DNA of 64,000 nucleotides from Acetomicrobium hydrogeniformans (GCA_016841745.1 JAENYO010000001.1:370799-434798), one strand, 5' to 3'. Shown: positions 1-9,618, counted from the first letter of the stretch. Program-made: numbers and translations. The notes: a model not told the origin generated them from the letters alone.

Positions 1-53
1 GTTCCGCATATTACAAGTTCACCAGAGGGGGTACTATATCATGGGAAAATTGA
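1..53 (+). CDS. hypD: HypD C-terminal end (partial, cut by window edge)
   Basis: Frame 3 from the window start reads SAYYKFTRGGTISWEN then stop at 51-53. The AYY-basic/aromatic tail resembles the end of HypD, the iron-sulfur scaffold that helps assemble the Fe(CN)2CO group of [NiFe] hydrogenases, and HypD normally precedes HypE. The reading frame overlaps the hypE start by 13 bases, which suggests translational coupling. Only the last 16 codons are visible, so the call rests on the tail motif and on context. Confidence 0.6.
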   Translation, partial: SAYYKFTRGGTISWEN

Positions 54-1030
54 CCCTTGGACACGGAAGCGGCGGGAGACTGACCCAGGAGCTAATTACA
101 GAGATCACAAACATATTTCCTGACAAGGCAAAACTGTCAGAACTTGAGGATTGTGCATTTATTGGAAACGGTTACGCTGTAACCATTGATTGCTTTACTG
201 TTACCCCCAGAACTTTTCCAGGGGGGGACATTGGAGAGCTTGCAATTTGCGGAAGTGCCAATGATCTTGCAGTAAGAGGAGTCAGACCTGAATTTATCTC
301 GCTGAGCATCGTTATCGAAGAAGGCTTCGAACTTGAAGAACTGAAATTATACATGAAAAGCGCAGCTGCCATATGTTCCGACCTTGGGATCAAGCTGGCT
401 TCGGGCGACACCAAGGTCGTTCCAATGGGAGCCGTAGACGGGATTTTCTTAACCACCTGTGCCATAGGAAGGTCTGAATTGAATCTTCCACTTGGCATGA
501 CAAATCTTCAACCGGGAGACGGCATTCTGGTAAGCACTTCCATTGGAAGACACGGTGCGGCAATTGGAGCATCCCGTTTTGAACTTGAAGCAGAAGGGCT
601 GAAAAGTGACTGCACCCCCTTATGGCCAGCATTGAAAGATATTCTTGACCTGGAAGGCCTTAGATCCATGAGGGACTGTACCCGTGGAGGACTCGGTACA
701 GTCATGTGCGAATGGGCAGAAGGCAGGAACATTGGAATAGAAATGGAAGAAGCGAAAATCCCCATCCAGGAAGAAGTTGCTTCTGTTTGTGACATTCTTG
801 GATTTGACCCTCTCTATCTGGCCTGCGAGGGATGTGCCGCCATCGCAGTATCACCTGACCAGGAAGAAGAAGCCCTTCAAAGACTCAGAAAACATGAAAT
901 ATGCAAAGAAGCTGCACTTATTGGAAGGGTTGTTGATTCCCATAAAGGCCTGGTGGGGCTCAGGACATCCATAGGCGGAATGAGAGTGGTGGATATGCCG
1001 GTTGGAGAGATGTTGCCCAGGATTTGTTGA
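41..1030 (+). CDS. hypE: Hydrogenase maturation protein HypE (carbamoyl dehydratase)
   Basis: HypE takes the carbamoyl group from HypF onto its C-terminal cysteine and dehydrates it to a thiocyanate, the source of the cyanide ligands of [NiFe] hydrogenase; it acts in the cytoplasm. The 329-residue protein has the N-terminal GHGSGG motif (residues 7-12), the AIR-synthase-like nucleotide-binding fold with SGDTKVV near residue 122, and the diagnostic C-terminal PRIC with the acceptor cysteine as the last residue. A GAGGGGG ribosome site lies just upstream of the ATG. The gene is full length and ends just before a bidirectional hairpin facing ymdB. It shows the host makes a [NiFe] hydrogenase, encoded elsewhere. 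Confidence 0.96.
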   Translation: MGKLTLGHGSGGRLTQELITEITNIFPDKAKLSELEDCAFIGNGYAVTIDCFTVTPRTFPGGDIGELAICGSANDLAVRGVRPEFISLSIVIEEGFELEELKLYMKSAAAICSDLGIKLASGDTKVVPMGAVDGIFLTTCAIGRSELNLPLGMTNLQPGDGILVSTSIGRHGAAIGASRFELEAEGLKSDCTPLWPALKDILDLEGLRSMRDCTRGGLGTVMCEWAEGRNIGIEMEEAKIPIQEEVASVCDILGFDPLYLACEGCAAIAVSPDQEEEALQRLRKHEICKEAALIGRVVDSHKGLVGLRTSIGGMRVVDMPVGEMLPRIC

Positions 1031-1051
1031 GGAAACCAGCCCGAATAAAAA

Positions 1052-1075
1052 GAAGCCGCCCCGTGGGGCGGCTTC
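1052..1075 (-). terminator. Hairpin terminator between hypE and ymdB
   Basis: An 11-bp perfect GC-rich stem (gaagccgcccc / ggggcggcttc) with a two-base centre lies between two convergent genes. Read on the minus strand it is followed by TTCTTTTTATT, so it best ends the sepF-divIVA-recG-recX-rny-ymdB direction. The plus side lacks a strong T run but may also end hypE. Confidence 0.85.
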
Positions 1076-1078
1076 AGA

Positions 1079-1852
1079 CTATTTGGGAACTGAGATTCTT
1101 TTTATACTAACAGCCTTACAACTTTCTTCATCGATGTCTACTAACACCGCGCAAAGCCTGAGATCATCTTCAGCAACCTCAAAACGGGTAGGCATTCCAG
1201 TAAGAAAACGGGGAATCACCGAATCCAGAGACATTCCGATAGCACTACGATGGGGTCCGGTCATTCCGACATCAGTGATGTATGCGGTCCCTTCGGGGAG
1301 GATCTCTTCGTCGGCAGTCTGAACATGCGTATGGGTTCCCAGGAAAGCTGAAACCCTCCCATCCAGGTAAAATCCAAGAACCCTCTTTTCCGAGGTGGCT
1401 TCTGCATGAAAATCCACCAGTACAGGGATATCTTTCACTTCATCAAGGATCTCATCGGCTTTTCTGAAAGGACAATCCAGTGGAGGCATGAAAACCCGCC
1501 CCTGCAGATTGAGAACCCCAAGGGTCTTGCCTTTTTTTTCAAACACCCTGAAGCCACTTCCAGGACAGGAAGGAGGGTAATTCGCCGGTCTAAGGAGATT
1601 AGGTTCTTCATCAATCAAATGTATAAAATCCTTTTTGTCCCATATATGGTTGCCAGAGGTCATAAGATCTATACCGAGTGAAAAAAGCTCATTCATCACC
1701 TTTTCAGTGAGGCCCTTGCCTCCTGCGGCATTCTCGCAGTTGGCTATGATAAAATCGAATCCTCCGTATTCCTGCTTCAGAACAGGAAGGAGCCTGGCAG
1801 TTATCTTTCTGCCAGGCCCTCCTATGATATCTCCGATAAAAAGAACCTTCAT
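1079..1852 (-). CDS. ymdB: YmdB-family metallophosphoesterase
   Basis: Calcineurin-type phosphoesterase of the YmdB family (TIGR00282), known in Bacillus to hydrolyse 2',3'-cyclic nucleotides and to affect RNase Y-linked gene expression. The 257 residues carry the family metal ligands: GDIIGGPGR with Asp8, NCEN (38-41), GNH with His69, DFHAEATSEK with His149, and GTHTHVQ with His174 and His176. It follows rny by 12 bases and is the last gene before a terminator, so it is co-transcribed with RNase Y as in many Firmicutes. The physiological substrate cannot be told from the sequence. Confidence 0.93.
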   Translation of the reverse strand: MKVLFIGDIIGGPGRKITARLLPVLKQEYGGFDFIIANCENAAGGKGLTEKVMNELFSLGIDLMTSGNHIWDKKDFIHLIDEEPNLLRPANYPPSCPGSGFRVFEKKGKTLGVLNLQGRVFMPPLDCPFRKADEILDEVKDIPVLVDFHAEATSEKRVLGFYLDGRVSAFLGTHTHVQTADEEILPEGTAYITDVGMTGPHRSAIGMSLDSVIPRFLTGMPTRFEVAEDDLRLCAVLVDIDEESCKAVSIKRISVPK

Positions 1853-1864
1853 AACATATTACTC

Positions 1865-3403
1865 CTACTTGGCATATTCAATGCTTCGGATCTCCTTGGT
1901 AACGGTAACCTTGATCTGTCCCGGATATTTCATTTCTTCTTCTATCTTCCGGGCTATATCCCAGGCCAGTTTATGGATAACACCCTCATCGGTGATACTG
2001 GAAGCAACTACAACCCTGACTTCTCTTCCAGCCTGTATGGCATAAGCCTTACTTACTCCTCCGAAAGATTTTGCCAGTTCCTCCAGTTTTTCCAACCGCC
2101 TTACGTATGCATCGAGGCTTTCTCTCCTGGCACCTGGCCTTGAAGCACTTATGGCATCTGCAGATGCAACGATAACATCATATATACTCTGCTGCTCAAG
2201 GTCCTCATGATGGGACGCTATGGCATTAATAACAACCGGTGATTCATTGAATCTCTTTGCCAGATCTGCACCGATAAGGGCATGGGGACCTTCTATCTTA
2301 TGATCCACGGCTTTGCCTATATCATGGAGAAGACCTGCCCTTCTGGCCAGTTCCTCGTCCAGGTTAAGCTCGGCAGCCATAATACCGGAAAGGTGGGAAA
2401 CTTCCAGGCTATGTTTCAATGCATTCTGTCCGTAACTATATCTGTATTTAAGAGACCCGAGGGTTCTAACAAGATCATTATTCATGTTTTTTACACCTGT
2501 TTCAAGAAGAGCTTCCTCACCTGCTTCCATTATCTGCTCTTCTACGTCCCTGCCAGCTTTCTCGACAAGTTCCTCAATACGGGCGGGATGGATTCTTCCG
2601 TCAACAATAAGCTTTTCAAGGGACAGTCGTGCTATTTCTCTTCTTACAGGATCGAAACTGCTCAATGTAACAGCCTCAGGGGTGTCATCAACTATAAGGT
2701 CTACGCCTGTAAGGGTTTCAAAGGCTCTTATGTTCCGGCCTTCTCTACCTATTATTCGTCCTTTCATCTCATCTGAGGGGAGTGCAACAGTACTTACCGC
2801 AACATCAGACGTATGGTCTACTGCACAACGCTGTACTGCTGTGACTATTATCTCCCGGGACTTTCTCTCGGCTTCTCTTTTCGCTCTTTCCTCTATATCC
2901 TTGAGCCTCAAGCCGATTATATGCTGGGCATCCTCTTCTATCTCCTTCAGAAGAATCTCCCTAGCCTCATCTCTTGATAGTTGAGCTACTTCTTCCAGTC
3001 TAGTTACCTGCTCCTGTCTGATAGCTTCAACTTCCTTAAGTTGATTTTCCAGCTCTGTCTGTCTGTTCTTGACCTCTTCTTCCCGCTGGGCCAGCTTATC
3101 CAGTTTCCGGTCGAAGTTTTCTTCCTTCTGTTCAAGTCTACGTTCTGCTCTCTGAAGCTCTCCTCTGCGGTCCTTGATCTCTTTTTCCGCTTCCTGCCTC
3201 AGCTTGTATATCTCTTCCCGTGCTTCAGTAAGTTTTTCCCTTTTCTGTTGATCTGCCTCCTGAAAAGCTTCTCTGAGCAGACGCTCCGCCTGACTCTTGG
3301 CTCCTTCAAGATGTTTGGCACCTATCTTTTTGGAAAGCAGGAAACCTGCGATAATACCCACAGAAACCCCTGCTATTATTACCAGAATTAATGTTAAATG
3401 CAT
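1865..3403 (-). CDS. rny: Ribonuclease Y
   Basis: Membrane-anchored endoribonuclease that starts mRNA decay. In order it shows an N-terminal membrane helix (about residues 3-23), a long highly charged coiled coil (about 30-190), a KH RNA-binding domain with [15 protein letters not shown] near 215, and an HD domain with [10 protein letters not shown] and [10 protein letters not shown] (about 330-420). The 512-residue length matches the family. The ATG is preceded by GGGGTGA. The 97-base gap to recX may hold its own promoter. The partner ymdB follows directly. Confidence 0.97.
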   Translation of the reverse strand: MHLTLILVIIAGVSVGIIAGFLLSKKIGAKHLEGAKSQAERLLREAFQEADQQKREKLTEAREEIYKLRQEAEKEIKDRRGELQRAERRLEQKEENFDRKLDKLAQREEEVKNRQTELENQLKEVEAIRQEQVTRLEEVAQLSRDEAREILLKEIEEDAQHIIGLRLKDIEERAKREAERKSREIIVTAVQRCAVDHTSDVAVSTVALPSDEMKGRIIGREGRNIRAFETLTGVDLIVDDTPEAVTLSSFDPVRREIARLSLEKLIVDGRIHPARIEELVEKAGRDVEEQIMEAGEEALLETGVKNMNNDLVRTLGSLKYRYSYGQNALKHSLEVSHLSGIMAAELNLDEELARRAGLLHDIGKAVDHKIEGPHALIGADLAKRFNESPVVINAIASHHEDLEQQSIYDVIVASADAISASRPGARRESLDAYVRRLEKLEELAKSFGGVSKAYAIQAGREVRVVVASSITDEGVIHKLAWDIARKIEEEMKYPGQIKVTVTKEIRSIEYAK

Positions 3404-3500
3404 TTGTAAATATCACCCCTTATTTAGTTTTCAAGGTGCAGTCTATGCCTTGATAAAATTGCCTTTGACCACACAGAAATTTCAATCCATATTTTACATT

Positions 3501-3935
3501 TCAAAACCAATGTCCACAAGCCCTGTCCATAGCTTCTCTGCAAACACCCATTGGAAAACCTCTCCTGAGAAGTCTGGAAAGGATCTTCTCGATACTTATA
3601 CCACAATCACTCCATGACCGGACCAATTCCTCAGCCCGTAAAAGTTCATCAGGTTCTTCTTCTTCCAAAGCCTTATCTATGACTGCCGAACTTACACCCC
3701 TGGCCCGGAGTTCAGCCCTGATACGGATAATCCCCCAACCATCATGGGAATCTATGTACAGTTTAGCATATATCAGATCGTCAACATAACCATATCTTGC
3801 ATACTCTTCAAGAATTTCCTCAGTCTCCTCCGGCCTGGCTCCTTTTCTTATGAGTTTGTCCCTAAGTTGTTTTCTGGTATAGGGCCTTCTTGATATGATT
3901 CTGAGAAAATACTGCTCAAAAGGATTATTTTTCAT
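3501..3935 (-). CDS. recX: Regulatory protein RecX
   Basis: RecX binds RecA filaments and limits recombinase activity. The 144-residue protein shows the family's three-helix repeats, with the N-terminal LRIISRRPYTRKQLRDKL segment, GYVDDLIYAKLYID in the middle and RLLRRGFPMGVCREAMD near the end. Its start overlaps the recG stop by four bases (ATGA), so it is probably translated by coupling; its own ribosome site is weak. recA is not in the window. The association with recG makes a small recombination unit inside the division/RNA block. Confidence 0.9.
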   Translation of the reverse strand: MKNNPFEQYFLRIISRRPYTRKQLRDKLIRKGARPEETEEILEEYARYGYVDDLIYAKLYIDSHDGWGIIRIRAELRARGVSSAVIDKALEEEEPDELLRAEELVRSWSDCGISIEKILSRLLRRGFPMGVCREAMDRACGHWF

Positions 3936-6010
3936 CCTGTTTTCACCAGATCGAGCACCTTTCCCACTCTTCTCAAAACTTCTTCCCTTAGAAGGGGTAA
4001 ACCTGCAAGCTGATTATCATTGCCCACAATTCTGAAGGCCTGTTCCCTTGCCAGTAGAAGCAGCTCTCTGTCCCTGACAAGATCAGCCACTCTAAAATCT
4101 GTAACGCCATGCTGTCTTATCCCGCACACCTCTCCTGGTCCGCGCAATCGAAGATCAGCATCTGCGATCTTAAATCCATTTTCGGTGCTGCACATAGTCC
4201 TGATCCTTTGTTTCGATTCAATTGATGATGGTTCTGCCAGCAGGAAACAGTAACTCTTAAATGAACCTCTGCCTACCCTGCCTCTCAACTGATGTAGCTG
4301 GGATAGGCCAAAACGATTTGCATCCTCTATCACCATAACGGTAGCGTTGGGAACATCTACACCGACCTCGATGATTGTGGTTGAAACGAGGATATCGATC
4401 CTACCCTTTTCGAAATCGGACATGGTAAGGTCCTTTTCATCAGGTGCAACCTGCCCATGTAGAAAAGCCACTCTCATATCCCCTAGAGAAACCTTGAGTT
4501 TTTCGTATCTTTCAGACAGGGAAACCGCCTGGATAGTTTCACTCTCATCTATCAAAGGACAGACCCAGTAGATCTGCCTGCCCCTTTTGATCTGATCACG
4601 GAGAAAATCCTTGAGATCTTCAATTCGGGAAGGTCTGACCCATCTCGTAGTAATATTTTTCCTGCCAGGAGGCATCTCATCCATTACTGATACCGAAAGG
4701 TCACCATAAACAGAAAGGGTAAGGGTTCTGGGGATAGGTGTAGCAGTCATCACCAGGACATGGGGATTTTGTCCCTTCTTTCTCAGAGCACCTCTCTGGA
4801 TGACTCCGAACCGGTGCTGTTCATCTATTACAACCAGACCTAGTCTGGCATATCGGACTTTTTCCTGAAAAAGAGCGTGAGTTCCGACTACAATGTCAGC
4901 CCGACCATTCTCAATTTTCTGAAGACTATTTTTCCGTTCCTGGCCATTCATTGAACCGGTAAGAAAAGCAAGAGTAATATTATGACTCTCAAAATACCTT
5001 GAAAGCTTTTGGAAATGCTGCTGAGCCAGTATTTCCGTAGGAGCCATAAAGGCCGACTGATAGCCATTTTTTACAGCCAAAAGCATGGATAGCACTGCTA
5101 TTACGGTCTTTCCTGATCCGACATCTCCCTGAAGAAGTCTGTTCATCGGTATATCCTGTCCCATATCCCCCGATATTTCCACTAGTACCCTTTCCTGGGC
5201 AGCAGTCAGGGGAAATGAAAACATTTCCCGGGCTGCTTGAATGAAAGAGATATTGCTACTGGGAAAAACAGGTGCTTTATCTTCAGTCTTTTCACCCGCA
5301 CTTCTCCTCATAGCAAGACCCGCCTGAAGAACAAAGAATTCATCAAATACAAGCCTTTTTCTCGCTTTTTTCCAGGTGTCTCTATCTGAAGGATAATGCA
5401 TCTGCATAATAGCATCCCTGAGTGGCATCAGGTTATTTATGGAAATAACCTCGGGAGGCAGAAACTCCTTTACTTTCTCAAGAAAAAGCTTAATGTTTGC
5501 GTTTATAAATTTTCTCAGCCATTTCTGATAAATACCGTAAGTAGTTGGATAGACAGGGACTATCCTGTTGAATTCAGAGATCTGATCATCATTCTCGATT
5601 ATCTCGAAATCAGGATTTGTTAACTGTGGCTTACCATATTTCTTCTCAATTTTACCGTAAAAGGCAACATCCTGTCCTGAAAGGAATATCCTTTCAAGCC
5701 CTTTCCGGTTAAACCATATCACCAAGGCAATACTTTCGCCATCAGTTATTACTGCTTCTGTAATGCTGAGGTCTTTTCGCCTGGTCTTACGACTGGATAT
5801 GGAAACTATCCTGGCTATTACCGATGAAGTTTCACCATCCACAAGAGCCCGCAATGGAGTAAGGGTCCGCCTATCCTCGTATCTTCGTGGAAAAGTGTAA
5901 AGAATGTCACCTATGGTTTCTATATCAAGTTTTTTCAGATGTTCAGAACGAGCCGGTCCAACCCCCTTCAGATATTTAACAGGAAGATTAAACTCAGGAA
6001 GTGAATGCAA
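3932..6010 (-). CDS. recG: ATP-dependent DNA helicase RecG
   Basis: Monomeric double-strand DNA translocase that remodels stalled forks and branch-migrates Holliday junctions. The 692 residues show the N-terminal wedge/OB region (to about 250), Walker A GDVGSGKTV (about 290-300), the DEQHRFGV box, TATPIPRTL, and the C-terminal helicase domain with VGVDVPNATVMVIEDANRFG and QLRGRVGR. The start is TTG immediately after the divIVA TGA; AGGAGG lies 8 bases upstream of that TTG, which decides the start. Length and motifs are normal. Confidence 0.97.
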   Translation of the reverse strand: MHSLPEFNLPVKYLKGVGPARSEHLKKLDIETIGDILYTFPRRYEDRRTLTPLRALVDGETSSVIARIVSISSRKTRRKDLSITEAVITDGESIALVIWFNRKGLERIFLSGQDVAFYGKIEKKYGKPQLTNPDFEIIENDDQISEFNRIVPVYPTTYGIYQKWLRKFINANIKLFLEKVKEFLPPEVISINNLMPLRDAIMQMHYPSDRDTWKKARKRLVFDEFFVLQAGLAMRRSAGEKTEDKAPVFPSSNISFIQAAREMFSFPLTAAQERVLVEISGDMGQDIPMNRLLQGDVGSGKTVIAVLSMLLAVKNGYQSAFMAPTEILAQQHFQKLSRYFESHNITLAFLTGSMNGQERKNSLQKIENGRADIVVGTHALFQEKVRYARLGLVVIDEQHRFGVIQRGALRKKGQNPHVLVMTATPIPRTLTLSVYGDLSVSVMDEMPPGRKNITTRWVRPSRIEDLKDFLRDQIKRGRQIYWVCPLIDESETIQAVSLSERYEKLKVSLGDMRVAFLHGQVAPDEKDLTMSDFEKGRIDILVSTTIIEVGVDVPNATVMVIEDANRFGLSQLHQLRGRVGRGSFKSYCFLLAEPSSIESKQRIRTMCSTENGFKIADADLRLRGPGEVCGIRQHGVTDFRVADLVRDRELLLLAREQAFRIVGNDNQLAGLPLLREEVLRRVGKVLDLVKTG

Positions 6011-6490
6011 TCAGGAATCCTCCTGGTCCGAATACTCTTCTTCATGAACAGGCTCAACCAGGGAGCTGAATCTGGACAGGACTGTCCTGATCTCTGAAGT
6101 GAGCTCCCGTTTTAATTTTTTGAGCTGGTTAACTTCTCTCATGCAGTGGTCTTTTTCCCTGGAGGCGTCAAACAGGATATTTTCCGATTTGGCTCTTGCT
6201 TCGGCGATAATAGCCTCACCCTGCTGCTTGGATGCATTGACCTTTTCATCTGCACTTCTCTGGGCCATCAGCAGAGCCTCCTGAAGGGAGTTTTTCAGAT
6301 TAGCATATTCCTTGAGCTGGTCATCAAGAAGCTGTATCTCCTGCTCAAGTCTTTTGCATCTTCCTGCATAGTCATGAAGACTCTCTGCTATTGAATCGAG
6401 AAATTCATCGACTTCTAACGGATCATATCCTCTAAGGACCTTTGCAAAGGATTTATTCTCAATCTCAAGAGCGGTAAGAAGCTCCTTCAA
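6011..6490 (-). CDS. divIVA: DivIVA-domain protein
   Basis: DivIVA-type coiled-coil protein that recognises curved membrane at poles and septa and recruits division or wall-synthesis factors. The N-terminal signature is FAKVLRGYDPLEVDEFLDSI, followed by coiled coil to about residue 145 and an acidic tail. The frame is open to TTG 6499 and ATG 6496, but AGGAGG abuts those codons. The TTG at 6490 is 9 bases from that site and gives MKELLTALEIENKSF, which aligns better with the family's start. It overlaps the sepF end by up to 35 bases and abuts recG. The assignment to DivIVA rather than a Wag31- or GpsB-like relative is by motif only. Confidence 0.88.
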   Translation of the reverse strand: MKELLTALEIENKSFAKVLRGYDPLEVDEFLDSIAESLHDYAGRCKRLEQEIQLLDDQLKEYANLKNSLQEALLMAQRSADEKVNASKQQGEAIIAEARAKSENILFDASREKDHCMREVNQLKKLKRELTSEIRTVLSRFSSLVEPVHEEEYSDQEDS

Positions 6491-6902
6491 GATCATCAAC
6501 CTCCTCTTCGTGATAGCATTCTTTATCCACAGAGTATTCCCATTCCTCGATCATGGACTTTCGCGGGGAGACGATGAAAATACCTGGGGCAAGCCTTGAT
6601 ACTGAACCATGGGCAGCATAAGCCACGCCACATATGAAATCAAGAAAAGTCTGGCCTGGTTCTCTCTCTATTTCCCTGAGATCAGCGATGATTATCTTCC
6701 CCTGGCGGAGCACTTCTGCCAGATCTTCCCTGTTATCAAGGCAATTATCTCCCCTGCATATTACTACAGATGCCAAAGGCGGTGCCGGACTTAATACCCG
6801 CTGTTTCCTTTCCTCGTGTTCATCTTCCATAAGATCTTCAAAAGTGTCGTCATTCTCAGTTTCATCAATAAGTCCAAGGAGTTCCAGGAGGCTCCTTAAC
6901 AT
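6465..6902 (-). CDS. sepF: Cell division protein SepF
   Basis: SepF anchors and bundles FtsZ filaments at the membrane in Gram-positive-type bacteria. The 145 residues show a short N-terminal amphipathic stretch (MLRSLLELLGLI), an acidic linker, and the SepF core from about residue 44 with GKIIIADLREIE and TFLDFICGVAYAAHGSVSRL. Family length is normal. It lies between the YggS gene and divIVA, as in the ylm cluster of Firmicutes, but ylmG and ylmH are absent here. AGGAGG precedes the ATG. Its presence beside type II secretion genes helps mark the organism as a diderm with Gram-positive-style division. Confidence 0.92.
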   Translation of the reverse strand: MLRSLLELLGLIDETENDDTFEDLMEDEHEERKQRVLSPAPPLASVVICRGDNCLDNREDLAEVLRQGKIIIADLREIEREPGQTFLDFICGVAYAAHGSVSRLAPGIFIVSPRKSMIEEWEYSVDKECYHEEEVDDLEGASYRS

Positions 6903-6912
6903 GTTATCCCTC

Positions 6913-7623
6913 CTAATCTCGATCGTAAATTCTGGGCCCGAAAAGAGCAGAACCGATCCTTACCATGGTACTCCCCTCCTCAATCGCCCACTCGTAATCT
7001 CCGCTCATTCCCATGGAAAGCTCAGAGATCCTTCTTCCCGAGGATATCTCCAGTTTTTCCTTCAGTTCTCTGAGCTGACTGAAAGAAGAACGGACTAACA
7101 TCTCATCATTAGATAGAGGTCCTATGGTCATAAGCCCATTGATTTTCAAGAAAGGATATTTTTCAAGGATCTCAAGGCAGGCAGATTCAGCTTCCATAGG
7201 TAAAAAACCGAATTTACTTGCTTCACCAGACGTGTTGATTTCCAGAAATATATCCATAGGGATCCCTCTTTCCTCACTCATCCGGTTAATTAACTCCGCC
7301 AATCTGGTTGAATCCACGCTCTGAATGCATTTGAAAAGATCCAGGGCTTTTCTGGCCTTATTTCTTTGGAGATGTCCTATAAGATGCCATCTTACATCCA
7401 GTTCACGGGGCCATGAAATGATCTTTCCTTCTCCTTCCTGTACGCGGTTCTCTCCAAAAACGGATATTTCCCCGGTGTGAGCGGCTTCCAGAATCTCATC
7501 AAGAGTGCGGGTCTTGGTAACTGCAACAAGAATAACATCCGAGGGATCCCTACCACTTTTACGTGCAGATTCCGATATCCGGTCCTTTATACTGAGAATT
7601 CGGTCTTTCAATATACCTACCAC
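6913..7623 (-). CDS. YggS/PROSC-family pyridoxal phosphate homeostasis protein
   Basis: PLP-binding protein of the YggS/YlmE family, a single TIM-barrel domain that buffers pyridoxal phosphate and has no known enzyme reaction. Visible motifs are VAVTKTR (PLP lysine near residue 36), FGENRVQEG, WHLIGHLQRNK, and the C-terminal SMGMSGDYEWAI followed by VRIGSALFG. The GTG start at 7623 is fixed by GGGAGGGGAGG eight bases upstream; it overlaps the end of the HlyD-like gene by seven bases. In Firmicutes the same gene precedes sepF, so the neighbourhood is conserved. Confidence 0.93.
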   Translation of the reverse strand: MVGILKDRILSIKDRISESARKSGRDPSDVILVAVTKTRTLDEILEAAHTGEISVFGENRVQEGEGKIISWPRELDVRWHLIGHLQRNKARKALDLFKCIQSVDSTRLAELINRMSEERGIPMDIFLEINTSGEASKFGFLPMEAESACLEILEKYPFLKINGLMTIGPLSNDEMLVRSSFSQLRELKEKLEISSGRRISELSMGMSGDYEWAIEEGSTMVRIGSALFGPRIYDRD

Positions 7624-8540
7624 AGCTTAAGCCTCCCCTCCCTGGCTTTGCTTCCATTCAATATGATCAGATTCCCGGGTTTCAGCCCCCTACTGACAAA
7701 GAAATTTCTATCCTTCAAGGGAGCCCCTTCCACCCTGGTAAATTCAGAAAAATTACCCTTTATCTGAAAAACACCCTTGATCCCCTTTCGCATCACAAGG
7801 CAGGATTCCGGAATGGTAACTCCAGCTTTTTCACCAGTATACAGGGTATAGGATACCCGTCTAGAACCAATGATGCCCATAGGAAAGAATGGCAGATCCA
7901 TGTAGATTTGAACTTTATGGCTTCCCAGAAGTTTAAAGACCCTCACAGTGACTTCCTGTGGAAGATCGAGGGGTTGCTGTTTTATTCTTAACCGTCCGCC
8001 CTTCAGATCTCTCTCAAGCTCGGGAGTCAGATCAGCAAAAGCCACACATTTTAATCTCTGAGGCTGGTACACAAGTTTTCCCACTGTCTGGCCTTTTCGT
8101 ACAGGGCTCTCATCCTGATACCAGATAATTTCAGGATCAGAAATGTTTCCATGGCTGTTCCAAAGGTAGGAATAAGTCCAGGTTCCCTCCCGGCCATCAG
8201 TTGCAGGGATAAAATAACCTTCTTTTCCTGCCCTTATCTTTCCTGTAATGGAAGATCCCTTTCTGATCTGACCCAGCATAGCTCCACTGGGAATTCTCAC
8301 TATCTGGCCGGGGTACATGTAACTTATAGTACCTTCCGAAGATGAATTGATCATTTCTTCATCCCATAAAAGCCAACCTACTATAGGAATCTCTTCCGCA
8401 TAAGAGAAGGGTTCAGCTTTAATTATCTCAGGGTGGATCGAAGAATAGTACCTGTACCAGGCAACATAGAAGACAACAGTCATCACTATCATTCCTAAGA
8501 CAAAAAGCCAGTACCAGATCCTTTTAATTACTGATCTCAT
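7617..8540 (-). CDS. HlyD-like membrane-anchored protein of the sepF neighbourhood
   Basis: About 307 residues with one N-terminal membrane helix (roughly residues 10-27: WYWLFVLGMIVMTVVFYVAW) followed by an extracytoplasmic part containing a barrel-sandwich/lipoyl-like pattern and a C-terminal beta domain resembling HlyD-family adaptors. There is no partner ABC or RND transporter nearby. Relatives of this type sit next to ylmE/sepF in many Firmicutes and have no proven role; a function at the cell envelope during division is an inference from position. The ATG at 8540 lies after GGGATGG; an in-frame TTG two codons upstream is an alternative start. Confidence 0.65.
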   Translation of the reverse strand: MRSVIKRIWYWLFVLGMIVMTVVFYVAWYRYYSSIHPEIIKAEPFSYAEEIPIVGWLLWDEEMINSSSEGTISYMYPGQIVRIPSGAMLGQIRKGSSITGKIRAGKEGYFIPATDGREGTWTYSYLWNSHGNISDPEIIWYQDESPVRKGQTVGKLVYQPQRLKCVAFADLTPELERDLKGGRLRIKQQPLDLPQEVTVRVFKLLGSHKVQIYMDLPFFPMGIIGSRRVSYTLYTGEKAGVTIPESCLVMRKGIKGVFQIKGNFSEFTRVEGAPLKDRNFFVSRGLKPGNLIILNGSKAREGRLKLW

Positions 8541-8576
8541 TCGCAATCCATCCCGAAAACAGCAGATCCCATGCCT

Positions 8577-9539
8577 TTATTGTCCAGTTGTGGGGGGGTT
8601 CAGACAGGATTCCGGCATCCTGTCAGCGGCTACCCTGTCAACATTCTCTACGATAAAACCAAGAACCCCTTTCATTGATGCATCTGTTACACCACCTATG
8701 TGGGGAGTGATGGTGATACTGTTATCATGGAGTATGGGATCATCCACTCTGGGGGGTTCTTCCCAGAGGACATCAAGGCCGGCACCACTTATCCATTGCT
8801 CCTCCAATGCTTTTTCCAGAGATTGTCTGTCAACTATGGGACCTCTGGCGACATTGATCAAAAAGGAATCCCTATCCATGGACTGCAACACTTTTTCGTC
8901 TATCAGCCCTTCCGTATCAGGGGTGAGGGCAAGACAGATGATCACGAACCTGGATCCCCGAACTGCCTTATGGATCTCTTCGAGAGGAAAAAGAGCTTTC
9001 ATGCCCCAATCTTTGTAGCCCCTTGAAACATCCCTGTTTACTCCTACTACTTCCATCCCCAGTCCCTGGAGTCTCTCCACAACACAATGTCCAACATTTC
9101 CAAGGCCTATAACACTTGCCTTCTTTTTCCATAAAGTTATTCCCGGGGGGGTGAAAATCTTGCCCTGAAGAAGTTTTTCCCTTGCTCTTGCATATCTCCT
9201 GGCCAGAAGCATCATATGTAAAACAGCTATCTCGGCCACACCTTCCGCGTTTCCCGTACCTCTTGAAGGAACGTTACAAGCCCTGACATTATGTCTGGTA
9301 CAGGCTTCTATATCCAGCCCCTCTACACCTACTCCCCACTGTTGTGCAAGTTTCAGGTCAGGTGCTCTAGATAAAAGTTCCTCTCCAAAAGGAATGGGAC
9401 GAAGAATGATAGCTTCAGCCCATCCGATCTCATTCGCAAGTTCCTTGTCATCGACTATCCTTATCTCATGATATCTGAAGACCGGTTTTATCACATCTAT
9501 TAATCTCTCAAAGGGTTTCCCCGCAAAGAGCACTTTCAT
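8577..9539 (-). CDS. D-2-hydroxyacid dehydrogenase family protein
   Basis: NAD-dependent D-isomer-specific 2-hydroxyacid dehydrogenase related to phosphoglycerate dehydrogenase. It has a substrate domain, the Rossmann GLGNVG motif near residue 150, INVARGPIVD, GAGLDVLWEEP with the catalytic glutamate region, and TPHIGG with the catalytic histidine. The roughly 320-residue length lacks the ACT regulatory domain of long SerA types, so the substrate is open: phosphoglycerate, glyoxylate or another 2-oxoacid. ATG 9539 is chosen over the upstream GTG 9548 because AGAGGTGA lies at normal spacing. It follows folE2 after an 80-base gap. Confidence 0.88.
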   Translation of the reverse strand: MKVLFAGKPFERLIDVIKPVFRYHEIRIVDDKELANEIGWAEAIILRPIPFGEELLSRAPDLKLAQQWGVGVEGLDIEACTRHNVRACNVPSRGTGNAEGVAEIAVLHMMLLARRYARAREKLLQGKIFTPPGITLWKKKASVIGLGNVGHCVVERLQGLGMEVVGVNRDVSRGYKDWGMKALFPLEEIHKAVRGSRFVIICLALTPDTEGLIDEKVLQSMDRDSFLINVARGPIVDRQSLEKALEEQWISGAGLDVLWEEPPRVDDPILHDNSITITPHIGGVTDASMKGVLGFIVENVDRVAADRMPESCLNPPTTGQ

Positions 9540-9618
9540 CCATCTCACCTCTTGATCTGTTTTTGTGGAGTTCCACGAAATATTTCAGAAAAGAATATTC
9601 TTCCTGGTTTACTATTTT

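Noticed and set aside
3434-3454. Hairpin caagg...ccttg upstream of rny
   Set aside because: Bulged stem with no T run; not distinguishable from chance, although an rny leader structure is possible.
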